Shown piece by piece: positions 8,499-17,616 of a DNA stretch of 52,629 nt. Numbering within the stretch: position 1 is the first letter of the stretch; every line of letters begins with the position of its first letter. This DNA is from an uncultured Christensenella sp. (GTDB lineage: Bacteria; Bacillota; Clostridia; Christensenellales; Borkfalkiaceae). A model generated the notes under the pieces. It saw only the letters and a program-made list of their open reading frames with translations. It was not told the DNA's origin and did no database searches. The stretch covers positions 19,633 to 72,261 of the forward strand of contig CAJTOY010000002.1 in NCBI GenBank assembly GCA_910578195.1, given 5' to 3'. A program made the position numbers and the translations under genes.

Positions 8499-9775
8499 TA
8501 TTTACCGAGTTCCGCCTTGTATTTTTCGAATTCGGCTTCGTTGCAGTAGACGAAATGCCCCTCTGTAACCTCGCGCAGCGTAGGTTTATCCGTGCTGTAA
8601 TCGTGCTCCGCAATGGGGTTGTAAACTATACGCTTTCTGCCCTTTTCGAAATCGGGGTCGGGCAAAGGTATTGCCGACAAAAGGGACTTCGTGTACGGGT
8701 GCAGAGGGTGCGCGAACAACTCGTCCGAGGTCGAAAGTTCGACCATTTTGCCGTAGTACATTACGGCAATTCTGTCCGAGAAATATTTTACTACCGATAA
8801 ATCGTGCGCGATAAACAGTATCGTCAGTCCGAGCTTTTCTCTCAAATCGTTCAAAAGGTTTATAACCTGCGCCTGTATCGACACGTCGAGCGCGGAAATG
8901 GGCTCGTCGGCGATTACGAGGTCGGGATTGAGAATAATAGCCCTTGCTATGCCTATACGCTGGCGCTGTCCGCCCGAGAACTCGTGCGGGTATCTGCCCG
9001 CGTGCTCGGGAACAAGACCTACAAGGTCGAGCATTTTATAGACTTGCTCGTCGATATATTTCTTATCCCTTATACCGCGGATAATCAGCCCCTCTGCGAT
9101 TATGTCGCGGACGGTCATTCGCGGGTCGAGCGAAGCGATAGGGTCTTGGAAAATCATTTGCATTTTGTTCATTATTCTGCTTCTTTTCGCAAGACGGAGC
9201 TGTTTTTTGTATTCTTTGTCGAGCTCGGCTTTCTTATCCTCGTCGGTTTCGGCGGCGATTTTAGGTTCGAACTCGTCGCGGACAAGCTGCATTTGCTCCT
9301 CCGCGTAAATTTTGTTGCATCTGCTGTTGTCGTATTTGGCAGACTTGATTTTTTCGGTCTGCTCCTCTACGATTTTGTTCAGCTTTTCGCGCGCGGCGTC
9401 AAGCCTTTGCGTATACTCGGGGTTGACCTCGGTTTTGCCGCTTTTTTTATCCTCGGCAATAAGCGCCTTAACCGCCTTATTTTCGGCTTTGTATTCGGCA
9501 CGGGCGGCGCGGATTGCATCCTTATACGAACGTATTCCCGCGCAGATGCGCTGCCCCTCGAAGTAAACGTTGCCCGAGGTAATGTCGTAAAGCTTTATAA
9601 TCGAGCGGCCCGTGGTGGTCTTTCCGCAACCGCTTTCACCGACAAGTCCGAAAACTTCGCCCTTGTGAACTTCGAAGCTGACGTTGTCGACAGCCTTCAA
9701 TTCCTGACCGGGACCCATTTTAAAGTACTGGCAGAGGTTTTCGACTTTGAGCAAAACTTCGTTATTGTTTTCCAT
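8498..9775 (-). CDS. oppF: Oligopeptide ABC importer ATPase OppF with coiled-coil insertion
   Basis: 425 residues, about 100 more than usual. Walker A GESGCGKT (46-53), Q210, signature FSGGQRQ (266-272) and Walker B LVIADEP (286-292) are all intact. Between Walker A and the Q-loop, residues about 80-203 form a Lys/Glu/Ala-rich, probably coiled-coil insertion. The C-terminal peptide-transporter extension (HPLHPYTKSLLSAIPLPDP) confirms the Opp/Dpp class. The protein pairs with OppD to power uptake of oligopeptides through OppB/OppC. It overlaps oppD by 14 nt and has GGGAGG upstream. Confidence 0.93.
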   Translation of the reverse strand: MENNNEVLLKVENLCQYFKMGPGQELKAVDNVSFEVHKGEVFGLVGESGCGKTTTGRSIIKLYDITSGNVYFEGQRICAGIRSYKDAIRAARAEYKAENKAVKALIAEDKKSGKTEVNPEYTQRLDAAREKLNKIVEEQTEKIKSAKYDNSRCNKIYAEEQMQLVRDEFEPKIAAETDEDKKAELDKEYKKQLRLAKRSRIMNKMQMIFQDPIASLDPRMTVRDIIAEGLIIRGIRDKKYIDEQVYKMLDLVGLVPEHAGRYPHEFSGGQRQRIGIARAIILNPDLVIADEPISALDVSIQAQVINLLNDLREKLGLTILFIAHDLSVVKYFSDRIAVMYYGKMVELSTSDELFAHPLHPYTKSLLSAIPLPDPDFEKGRKRIVYNPIAEHDYSTDKPTLREVTEGHFVYCNEAEFEKYKAELGK

Positions 9776-12137
9776 TGTCCTTACCTCCCGTCTTTTTAAC
9801 TACTTTTTTTGCCGTTGTTTTTGCGGCGCTTGTTTTCGTCGTCTTTGCGGCGGTCTTTTTAACCGCGGGCTTCTTTACGGGCGCCTCTTCTACGGCGGGC
9901 GCTGCGGGCTCGTCAACAGCAACGTCCCTCTTCTTCATTCTCGCTATTCTGTCGGTGACTGCCTTAGGCGGGTCAACCTTGGGTGCGTCGGGGTGAAGAA
10001 GCCATGTCGCGGCATAGTGCGTATCCGAAATTTTGAACATGGGCGGCTGCTGTTCGAAGTCGATTTGCAGCGCGTATTTGTTTCTGTCGGCAAATGCGTC
10101 GCCCTTCGGGGGATAAATCATGTTGGGCGGCGTGCCGGGAATTGCTTCGAGCTTTTCCTTGGTGTCGAGGTCGGGCATAGACGATAACAGCGCCCATGTG
10201 TACGGGTGCGCGGGGGAATAGAAAATATCCTCCGAGTTGCCTATTTCGACTATTTTGCCCGCGTACATTACGGCTACTCTGTCCGCCATGTTCGCAACGA
10301 CGCCCAAGTCGTGCGTGATAAAGATTACCGATAACTGTCTTTCGACCTTTACCTTGTTTATAAGTTCGAGTATCTGCGACTGAATTGTAACGTCGAGCGC
10401 GGTCGTCGGCTCGTCACAGATAAGAATATCGGGGTTTGCCGAAAGCGCGATTGCTATTACTATTCTCTGGCGCATACCGCCCGAAAATTCGAAGGGATAC
10501 TGGCGGTAACGCTTTCTGGGCTCGGGAATACCGACTTCCTCCAAAAGCTTCAACGCGCGGTTCTTCGCCATACGGCGGGTGACCTTGTACGCCACGCCGC
10601 ACGCTTTTTCTTTGAGATAGTCGATAAGTCCGACCGTTCTCGCGTCGAAGTCGATGTCCGCGCTTGCCGCGACGTCCTTTTCGAGCTTTTCGCGAACTCT
10701 CAAAGCGATGTGCTTTATGTCCTCCCTTGCCATATTCAAATCGACAAGGTCCTTATCGGCGACCTTCCAGCTCGGCGTTTTGCCCGCTTCGACCTTTTTC
10801 TCGTAAGAGGCGGTCTGCTTTGCAAAGCGCTTTTCTTCTTTGGCGTTTCTGATAACGCCGTCGAAGTACATATTCACCGCGGCGGTAAGGCTGGACGAAA
10901 AAGTGTAAAGCAAATTATCTTTGATTACTTCAAGTCTGTCTATTGCGTTTTCGACCGCCGCAATCATATTTTTCGCGGCAACGTGCGCCTGCTTTTTGTC
11001 GAGGACTTCGCTTTCGAACACCGAAAGATTTTCGTCTATAACGCCGATTGCCTTTTTCTTATTTTCAACCGAGCGCGCCGACGAATATTTGATGCCCTCT
11101 TCCGCGAGCTTAATGAAATCGAGCATGAAATTGTCGTCGAGGTACTTGCGGAGGAATTTATTCAGCTCCTCCACGCTCATTTCGGGCAGAGGCTCTTCCG
11201 AGAACGTAACATAATAACCCATTGCAAAGAAGTTGGGCATCGTGAACGCCACGGCTTCGGCGAGTATTTCGCGCACTTTTTTCAAAAGGTTTGCAACGTT
11301 TTCCCAGTCGGTAGTACTCTTACGCTTGCTTTTGCCGAGGTTTAGAAGCTGTCTGGCAAAATCCGAGACTTGCTCGGTCAAAGGAATTTTAACCGCGAGC
11401 TTAATCTCTTCGAGCAACGCTTTCAGCTCCTCCGCACGAGCGTTTACAACGTATGTGTTGAATGAGTGCGAAGCGACGTCCGCAACGTGCGCCACGTCGT
11501 GACGCAAATTCTTGTGCACGTTCTTTTCAATTCTGAAAAGCGCGTCGTCGAGCTCGATTATGGCGTCCTCGGCCGCCTCGTGCGCCTTGTTGTAGGCGTT
11601 TTCAAGCTCCAAGTGTTTGCGTTCGAATTTATCGAAGTCGTTGCATTTTTGCTTGTTTTCCGCTTTGATTTCAGCGCTTTGCGCGCCGCGCGCCTCGTCC
11701 ATTGCGTTGTTCGCGCATTTGAGGGTCGCGTTGAAGTCTCTGCGGCTTTCCCTCTGGCTGACCTTGCCCTTTATAAGCATTGCCTCGGTAAGCTGTTTGC
11801 CGACGCGCATTATGGGGTTAAGGCTGGACATAGGGTCCTGGAATATCATTGAAATTTTATCGCCCCTGAGCTTGTGGAACTGCTCCTCGGGGATTTTCAT
11901 AAGGTCGCGACCGTCGTAGATAATCTCGCCGCCGTCCTTTATGGCGTTGTTTGCGAGAATACCCATTATCGCGCGGTTTGTAACCGACTTACCCGAACCG
12001 CTTTCGCCGACTATCGCAAGGGTTTCGCCCTTGTACAAGTTAAAGCTGATATCACGTACCGCCTGCACTTTTCCGCCGTCGGTACGGAAGGAAATTTTGA
12101 GGTTGTTTACCGAAAGTTTAACTTCTCTGTTATCCAT
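9762..12137 (-). CDS. oppD: Oligopeptide ABC importer ATPase OppD with about 390-residue insertion and lysine-rich tail
   Basis: 791 residues, more than twice the usual length. The ATPase core is intact: Walker A GESGSGKS (44-51), Q100, signature FSGGMRQ (551-557), Walker B ILICDEP (571-577) and switch His609. A helical, charged, largely coiled-coil insertion fills about 125-515, between the Q-loop and the signature, at the helical subdomain that touches the permeases. After the Opp/Dpp extension (HPYTWALLSSMPDL) comes an Ala/Pro/Glu stretch and a Lys/Ala/Thr-rich tail (about 755-791) like histone H1. Reading frame and motifs are continuous, so this is not a fusion artefact. GGAGGG precedes the ATG; it follows oppC by 3 bp. 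Confidence 0.93.
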   Translation of the reverse strand: MDNREVKLSVNNLKISFRTDGGKVQAVRDISFNLYKGETLAIVGESGSGKSVTNRAIMGILANNAIKDGGEIIYDGRDLMKIPEEQFHKLRGDKISMIFQDPMSSLNPIMRVGKQLTEAMLIKGKVSQRESRRDFNATLKCANNAMDEARGAQSAEIKAENKQKCNDFDKFERKHLELENAYNKAHEAAEDAIIELDDALFRIEKNVHKNLRHDVAHVADVASHSFNTYVVNARAEELKALLEEIKLAVKIPLTEQVSDFARQLLNLGKSKRKSTTDWENVANLLKKVREILAEAVAFTMPNFFAMGYYVTFSEEPLPEMSVEELNKFLRKYLDDNFMLDFIKLAEEGIKYSSARSVENKKKAIGVIDENLSVFESEVLDKKQAHVAAKNMIAAVENAIDRLEVIKDNLLYTFSSSLTAAVNMYFDGVIRNAKEEKRFAKQTASYEKKVEAGKTPSWKVADKDLVDLNMAREDIKHIALRVREKLEKDVAASADIDFDARTVGLIDYLKEKACGVAYKVTRRMAKNRALKLLEEVGIPEPRKRYRQYPFEFSGGMRQRIVIAIALSANPDILICDEPTTALDVTIQSQILELINKVKVERQLSVIFITHDLGVVANMADRVAVMYAGKIVEIGNSEDIFYSPAHPYTWALLSSMPDLDTKEKLEAIPGTPPNMIYPPKGDAFADRNKYALQIDFEQQPPMFKISDTHYAATWLLHPDAPKVDPPKAVTDRIARMKKRDVAVDEPAAPAVEEAPVKKPAVKKTAAKTTKTSAAKTTAKKVVKKTGGKDNGKQ

Positions 12138-12140
12138 AGT

Positions 12141-13697
12141 TTAACCCTCCGAACCTCTGAGCGACGGGTTGAACGCGTCGCGCAAGCCGTTGCCGAACAA
12201 GTTGAAGCTGAGCATTAACAAAATAAGGAATACCGACGGGAAAATAACGATGTGCGGAGCCGTTTGCATTGCGCGCTGACCCGCTTCGATTATCGTACCG
12301 ACCGAGGTCGTATTGCCTGTCGATAAATTGATAATTCCGAGGTATGCAAGACTTACTTCCGAATAAATCATTCCGGGAATTACAAGCGCACAGCTTGTAA
12401 CAAGCGTGCCGAGCGCGTTAGGTAAAATGTGTTTCCACATAAGACGTCTGTCGCGCGCGCCGAGCGTTCTTGCCGCAAGGACGTATTCCTGATTTTTATA
12501 ACGGTAGAACTGCATTCGCGTCGTTCCCGCCATACCTATCCAGCCCGTCAGGAAGAACGATAAAAACAAGAGTAGCGCCTGACTTGTTCCGCCCATATGA
12601 TATTTAAGCAGTGTTATAACTATATAAATGGGAACAGCCGAAAGAATTTCGCTTATACGCTCCATTACTAGATCGACTTTACCACCGTAATAGCCCTCAA
12701 TCATGCCGTAAATTAAACCTACTATCATGTTGACAAGCGCAACGGCAATCGAGAAAAGGAAAGAAAATCTCGCGCCGGACGAAAGGTTAGTCAGAATATC
12801 CTGACCCGTTCCCATTGTTCCGAAAATGAAATAGGGCTCGGTTATTCCGTCTTTTAATACGTAGGTATGGTTGTAAATATAGTATTCGTAATAATTGACT
12901 CTGACTTCAACGCCTGCGGAAGTGATAAAAGCATAGTTGTAGAAATATGTTTTTCCGTCCGCAGTGATACCGTCTTTACCCTCTATTCTTAAAGAATTAT
13001 AGCCGCCGTCAAGCGCAGCTTCGCCTTTTTCATACTTGGAATATACGGGAATAACGTTGCCGTCCTTATCGTAAACGATTTCGGTTTTCGACGTACCCTT
13101 TGTCTGATAGTAATAGTTTGCATTATCCTTATCCTGACTCGACTTGGGTCTGTCGTCCCCGTTAACCGTAGGATAAATAACCTGCTTATTAAACTCGTTC
13201 TGATACTTCTGAATACTGGCGTATTCCGCAAGGGTAATATTCATGTATACCATACCCGTGCTGTGATAAGAGTCGAGGCGGTATTTATACATTCCGTCGT
13301 CGGTGATTTTATACTCTTGATTTTTGACTGCGTTATGTCCCGTTTCCTGCCCCATGGCATAATAATACATAAACGAGAGCTTACCGTCCTCCTTTGCCTC
13401 GCAACCGTCCCAGAACGAAGTATTGGCAAACATCTTTGCTTTGGGAAGAGTATTTTTGAAATAGTTGTCGGTGTAGTCGACACGGTAAGGCGTGCAGAAC
13501 GGCACGATAATTGCAAAAAGCACAAGGCAGATTATTATTATTGCCGCAACGACCGCACCTTTGTTTTTACAGAACCGCGAAAACGCGTCTTGCATATAAC
13601 TGCGCGGCTTCGTATCGAGCTTTTTATCGTGATTTATATCGCTTCTGCTAGCGAACTGAAATTTTTCCTTAGGGATATTAAAATTTACATTTTCCAT
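12141..13697 (-). CDS. oppC: Oligopeptide ABC importer permease OppC with large external domain
   Basis: 518 residues against about 300 usual. An amphipathic N-terminus and a first helix (about 47-70) are followed by about 230 Tyr/Asn/Lys-rich residues (72-300) that should lie outside the membrane. The normal OppC core of five helices comes next (about 305-510). The coupling loop that contacts the ATPases is visible as EYVLAARTLGARDRRLMWKH. With OppB it forms the channel for peptides delivered by OppA. It begins 1 bp after oppB stops. The extra domain may dock the oversized OppA, which is an inference. Confidence 0.93.
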   Translation of the reverse strand: MENVNFNIPKEKFQFASRSDINHDKKLDTKPRSYMQDAFSRFCKNKGAVVAAIIIICLVLFAIIVPFCTPYRVDYTDNYFKNTLPKAKMFANTSFWDGCEAKEDGKLSFMYYYAMGQETGHNAVKNQEYKITDDGMYKYRLDSYHSTGMVYMNITLAEYASIQKYQNEFNKQVIYPTVNGDDRPKSSQDKDNANYYYQTKGTSKTEIVYDKDGNVIPVYSKYEKGEAALDGGYNSLRIEGKDGITADGKTYFYNYAFITSAGVEVRVNYYEYYIYNHTYVLKDGITEPYFIFGTMGTGQDILTNLSSGARFSFLFSIAVALVNMIVGLIYGMIEGYYGGKVDLVMERISEILSAVPIYIVITLLKYHMGGTSQALLLFLSFFLTGWIGMAGTTRMQFYRYKNQEYVLAARTLGARDRRLMWKHILPNALGTLVTSCALVIPGMIYSEVSLAYLGIINLSTGNTTSVGTIIEAGQRAMQTAPHIVIFPSVFLILLMLSFNLFGNGLRDAFNPSLRGSEG

Positions 13698-13698
13698 T

Positions 13699-14700
13699 TT
13701 ATTTCGCCCCCATTCTTATTCTCGGGTCGATAAACCCGTAGCTGATATCTACAACGATACTCGCCAAAAGCCCTATAAAGGTATAGAAGCCCGAAAGCAG
13801 CATAAAGAAATCGTAATCTTTTGCATTAATAGCGCTCAGATACAGACCGCCGACGCCGGGGATAGAGAACATCGCCTCGATTACAAGCGAACCGGACAGC
13901 ACGGAAATAAATTCGGCAAGTATCGAAGGGAATATAACCACCATCGAATTACGCATTGCGTGGCGTAAAGTCGCTTGTCCGCGGGTTAAGCCCTTAGTAC
14001 GGGCAAGCAGCATAAATTCGCTTGTAAGCACTTCGGAAAGCTCGGCACGGGTATAGCGGGCATAGCCTGCAATGGAACCCAGACAAAGCGAAAATATAGC
14101 GGGTATCATACTTACGAACATAGACCACGACAGATAGTCCGTGCCCGGTTTCATTGTAAGCGGAAACCAGCCCAGCTTATAACAGAATACATACTGTATT
14201 ACTACGCCGAGGACAATCGACGGCAGACAGATAATTAAAATTATTACAATGTTAACAACCTGGTCTTGCCATTTATTCTTCTTTAACGCCGCAAAAATAC
14301 CGAGCCCCAGACCGATAGGCACGCCGATTAACGTTGAATAAATATTAATCAGAACCGTCGGAGGAAGCTTGGTAACGAAAACGTCCCATACGGACAAATT
14401 ACGGTAAATATTTACACCGATACCGAAATCGCCGTAAAGGAAAATTCTTTTAAGATAAATACCGAGCTGTACCATAATGGGCACGTTTTCATAGCTTACA
14501 ACGGTATTATTCTGAATTATTATGTTGCGTATATAACCTCTTGCTTCGAGCTGCTTATAAAGTATAATCTGATCTTGCCCCTGCTGTACGTTGACAACAA
14601 GCGGCAACAGCTTTATAAGCACAAAGCACATAAACATTATTACGCAAAAAGACATAAGCATCAAGCCTAATCTTTTCAGTACATATTTAAACATGTACAT
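13699..14700 (-). CDS. oppB: Oligopeptide ABC importer permease OppB
   Basis: 333 residues with an N-terminal helix and five more, the DppB/OppB layout. The ATPase-coupling loop reads SEFMLLARTKGLTRGQATLR. It pairs with OppC to form the membrane pore of the peptide importer. The ATG at 14700 has AAGGAG 10 nt upstream; a second in-frame ATG lies two codons on. It is first in oppBCDF-DUF3899, with its own perfect promoter between oppA and oppB. About 60 residues after the first helix (YIRNIIIQNNTVVSYENV) form a modest external segment. Confidence 0.93.
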   Translation of the reverse strand: MYMFKYVLKRLGLMLMSFCVIMFMCFVLIKLLPLVVNVQQGQDQIILYKQLEARGYIRNIIIQNNTVVSYENVPIMVQLGIYLKRIFLYGDFGIGVNIYRNLSVWDVFVTKLPPTVLINIYSTLIGVPIGLGLGIFAALKKNKWQDQVVNIVIILIICLPSIVLGVVIQYVFCYKLGWFPLTMKPGTDYLSWSMFVSMIPAIFSLCLGSIAGYARYTRAELSEVLTSEFMLLARTKGLTRGQATLRHAMRNSMVVIFPSILAEFISVLSGSLVIEAMFSIPGVGGLYLSAINAKDYDFFMLLSGFYTFIGLLASIVVDISYGFIDPRIRMGAK

Positions 14701-14734
14701 AGGCGGGTTACTCCTTTAATGTATATTCCCTATT

Positions 14735-14763
14735 ATTATAATGGCATATTATTCCATTGTCAA
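14735..14763 (-). promoter_or_regulatory. Perfect sigma-A promoter for oppBCDF
   Basis: On the minus strand TTGACA (14763-14758), a 17-bp spacer and TATAAT (14740-14735), 34 nt before the oppB start. It lies directly after the oppA terminator. Confidence 0.88.
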
Positions 14764-14802
14764 TAAAATTAAAGCGGGGGTGGAAATTAACTCCACCCCC
14801 GC
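14764..14802 (-). terminator. Terminator after oppA
   Basis: An 11-bp GC-rich stem (arms 14774-14784 and 14792-14802, 7-nt loop) is followed on the minus strand by TTTAATTTTATT. It should limit read-through from oppA into oppBCDF, so the binding protein can be made in excess. Confidence 0.85.
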
Positions 14803-14827
14803 CTCTTTTCCGTTAAGTTTTAAAAAC

Positions 14828-17395
14828 TTAGTTCGTCTTCTTGTATTCGCTTTCGAGGTTAGTCGACTTTACGTATTTTGCCCACGCTTCGTCGTCGTAA
14901 TTCTCAATCATGTATCTGAAACCGCCGAAGCCCAAATACATATTGTAATTTTCAGTAATATACGAATACTTAGCGCTGGTTACCGAACCGCTATACTGCG
15001 AAGTCGTAATTATAGCATAGTACTTATTAAGAATAAACTCTTCGATAGCCGACATAACTTGAAGCCTTATCGCTTCGTCTACTTTACCCGAACTCCAGTT
15101 ATACTTATTTGTAGCATCGTTGCTTGATTCAGCCATACCGTTAACACAAGCATACCAGTTATAAATGCTCATGGTAAGCTCTTTACCGGATTCCGAATAA
15201 TCGCCGACGGGCATAGTGAAGGTCATATTGTCAGAGTAAACGTCCCAATATGTGTGATAGGTAAGTCCCAGGCTGGGGTCAACATAGCAACCCAAAACGC
15301 CTGCGGGATTCAGTGCGTTGCCGCCGAAGCCGGTACCGGAAGCAAGTTCATATGCGCCTGACCTGAAATCTTCCGCCCACTTTTCACCGTAGGACGCGTT
15401 GAAGGTCAAAGTGATTTTGCCTTCGAGCGAGGTACCCTTCGTAAGATCTTCAAAGAGTTTAACGAGATAGTTGTAATCCCTTCTCGTATTTTCGTTATCT
15501 ACACTGGTTCCGTAAATGATTTCAATGGGCTTAGACGCGTCGTAAACGTAAGCGCTGTTAGTCGTAAGCTCCTGATAAGCTTTTTCAACAAGCTCTTTGG
15601 CGAGAGTCGGGTTGTAGCCCTTCATTGCCGCGTAAGCAGCCTCGTAATCATTATATTCGTTCGTGCCGTCAGTCCACTTACCGCCGTCGAGCTCGGTGAA
15701 GCCGTAAACCCTTAAAAGACCTTTCTTCGCATACTCTGTATCACGGTATACGCCTGCATTTTCGGGGTCGTAATAATAGCTGGGTCCGATAAGTCCGTAG
15801 CAGGACAACATTGCGGTTGTCGTTGCGGCATTGTAATCATCCCTGTCAAGGAAGAGAGAAACAGCCTGTCTGAAATCTTTTATAGCAAGAATACTGTTGT
15901 TGCGTCCGTTTTTATTGAGAACTTCAAGGTTTGAGTACAAGTTCATAGCGTACGTACCGGTGCCGGGGGCAAATACGGTATACTTAGAGTTTCTGTAATC
16001 ATCCTTATGGTTAACGTCAAGACCGATTTCGTCAAGCGCACCGCTCAAAAAGCTCATCCACGCAGTGTTGGTATCTGCAATCTGCTCGGTAACGATTGTC
16101 TTTACCTGATACTGGTTTGCGTAATCGGCTTCGCCGTAGTTGAACCAATTATCGTTTCTTTCAAGAACGAACTGCTTGTCGCGCTGGAAGGAGGTCAACT
16201 TGTAAGGACCCCAGCTTGCCGTCGTTTCAACCGACGTGCAGTAATTCGTCGTCCAAAGGGTTGCACCCTCCTGCGGCGCCTTTTTGCAGCTTTCCCACAA
16301 ATCTTTCTTTACAAGGGGGAAGCCGGAGAATTCGTAAGCAGCGTGATACGAAAGCGAACCGTCGTCTTTGAGCGCATAAATAGGCGCGTCAAGTACTATT
16401 ACGAATTCATATTCGCTTTCCGCATAGAAACCGACTTCGGAGAATTCCATTTCGGGATATTCATAGTCTACGTTAAACGTATCAAGTAAAATGTCATAAT
16501 CTTCGGCGGTCCAACTTGCTCTTTCCTTGCCTACCAAGAAACTGTCAAGGAAGGTTTTCATTAAGCCCGTATCAGCAAGACATTCTGCAACAGATTTTCC
16601 TTCCCAAGCTTTAAGAAAAGCTTCGCCTTCTTCTTCGGTTTTTACACCTTCAAATCCGCCAAAACCGGCTGTAAGCAACCAAGCAGGCTTATATTGATTT
16701 TTGTATTTTTCTACCACGTAATAACCGTTAGTCCAACTAAACGTCATAGTGTCCTTATCTTTTTCATAAGAAGTGCCGTATTTATAGCCGGAACCGTTAC
16801 CTTTTGCCCCCTGATAGACGTATCCCCTCGCATTTTTAATCTTAATATTACTGCCATAGTAAGACGAAGCGCGCAAGTGCTGGAACTTGGGGTCGAGCTG
16901 TTCCTTCATGGAATACTCGAAGTCGCGGGCGTTGATTGCCGTGCCGTCGTCCCATTTTATATCGTTGCGCAGAGTAAATTTCCAAGCATAACCGCCGTCG
17001 GCAACCTGATCTTCGTTGAAGCCCCATTTTGCAGCCAATTCGGTAGTTACGTCCTCGATTGCGGTTGCCGCGGAGGGAACAGCTTTGTATCCGCCGTCGA
17101 TAATCGCGTCTGCATTGACGGTTCCGTCTTCCTTGAATTTGCCGCCCTTCGACTCGTCGAATTCATAATCGAAAGTGAAAAGTTCACCCGCGATGTAATT
17201 CATAATCTGAGTATCGTTGTTATCCGAATAAGTGAGCTCGCACCAGTTGCTGGGCATTACTGACGTATAAGTGCGGTAACCGGTTTTAAGGTCGACGTTG
17301 TTACAACCCGTTAAAGCCAATAATCCCGATATTCCGGTTACGGAAATAACCGACGCGGCTGCTATAGCGGCAAGCCTTTTACTCTTTTTAGCCAT
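14828..17395 (-). CDS. oppA: Oligopeptide-binding lipoprotein OppA, oversized
   Basis: 855 residues, against about 540 for typical OppA. The signal peptide ends in a lipobox (LALTGC) with the lipidated Cys31, so the protein is anchored outside the membrane. The SBP_bac_5 fold is recognisable from FTLRNDIKWDDGTAINARDFEYS and later from DFRQAVSLFLDRDDYNAATT. It captures extracellular peptides for OppBCDF. Extra Tyr/Gly-rich segments (about 180-330 and 640-760) account for much of the length. AGGAGA lies before the ATG. A perfect promoter upstream and a terminator downstream make it a separate, probably highly expressed unit. Confidence 0.92.
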   Translation of the reverse strand: MAKKSKRLAAIAAASVISVTGISGLLALTGCNNVDLKTGYRTYTSVMPSNWCELTYSDNNDTQIMNYIAGELFTFDYEFDESKGGKFKEDGTVNADAIIDGGYKAVPSAATAIEDVTTELAAKWGFNEDQVADGGYAWKFTLRNDIKWDDGTAINARDFEYSMKEQLDPKFQHLRASSYYGSNIKIKNARGYVYQGAKGNGSGYKYGTSYEKDKDTMTFSWTNGYYVVEKYKNQYKPAWLLTAGFGGFEGVKTEEEGEAFLKAWEGKSVAECLADTGLMKTFLDSFLVGKERASWTAEDYDILLDTFNVDYEYPEMEFSEVGFYAESEYEFVIVLDAPIYALKDDGSLSYHAAYEFSGFPLVKKDLWESCKKAPQEGATLWTTNYCTSVETTASWGPYKLTSFQRDKQFVLERNDNWFNYGEADYANQYQVKTIVTEQIADTNTAWMSFLSGALDEIGLDVNHKDDYRNSKYTVFAPGTGTYAMNLYSNLEVLNKNGRNNSILAIKDFRQAVSLFLDRDDYNAATTTAMLSCYGLIGPSYYYDPENAGVYRDTEYAKKGLLRVYGFTELDGGKWTDGTNEYNDYEAAYAAMKGYNPTLAKELVEKAYQELTTNSAYVYDASKPIEIIYGTSVDNENTRRDYNYLVKLFEDLTKGTSLEGKITLTFNASYGEKWAEDFRSGAYELASGTGFGGNALNPAGVLGCYVDPSLGLTYHTYWDVYSDNMTFTMPVGDYSESGKELTMSIYNWYACVNGMAESSNDATNKYNWSSGKVDEAIRLQVMSAIEEFILNKYYAIITTSQYSGSVTSAKYSYITENYNMYLGFGGFRYMIENYDDEAWAKYVKSTNLESEYKKTN

Positions 17396-17464
17396 AAATG
17401 TTCTCCTATAAAATTATTTATAAATTTTACCGCTTTTATGCGGTCTTATACTTAAATTATGTAT

Positions 17465-17493
17465 ATTATAACTGCTCGGGGTGTTTTTGTCAA
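17465..17493 (-). promoter_or_regulatory. Perfect sigma-A promoter for oppA
   Basis: On the minus strand TTGACA (17493-17488), a 17-bp spacer and TATAAT (17470-17465). The leader of about 60 nt contains a small hairpin, ACCGC/GCGGT, at 17429-17444. Further upstream (17496-17616) the sequence is very AT-rich with three TATGCA/TGCATA motifs that could be an operator, but nothing else is evident. Confidence 0.9.
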
Positions 17494-17616
17494 AAATATC
17501 CGAGTTTATTAATATTTTTATGCAAAATGTTAATAATTTTCGCGTTTTAACGTATATTCACAGTATAAATGTATAAAATATGAATATTTGCATAAATATG
17601 TGCATAATTTCGGTTT

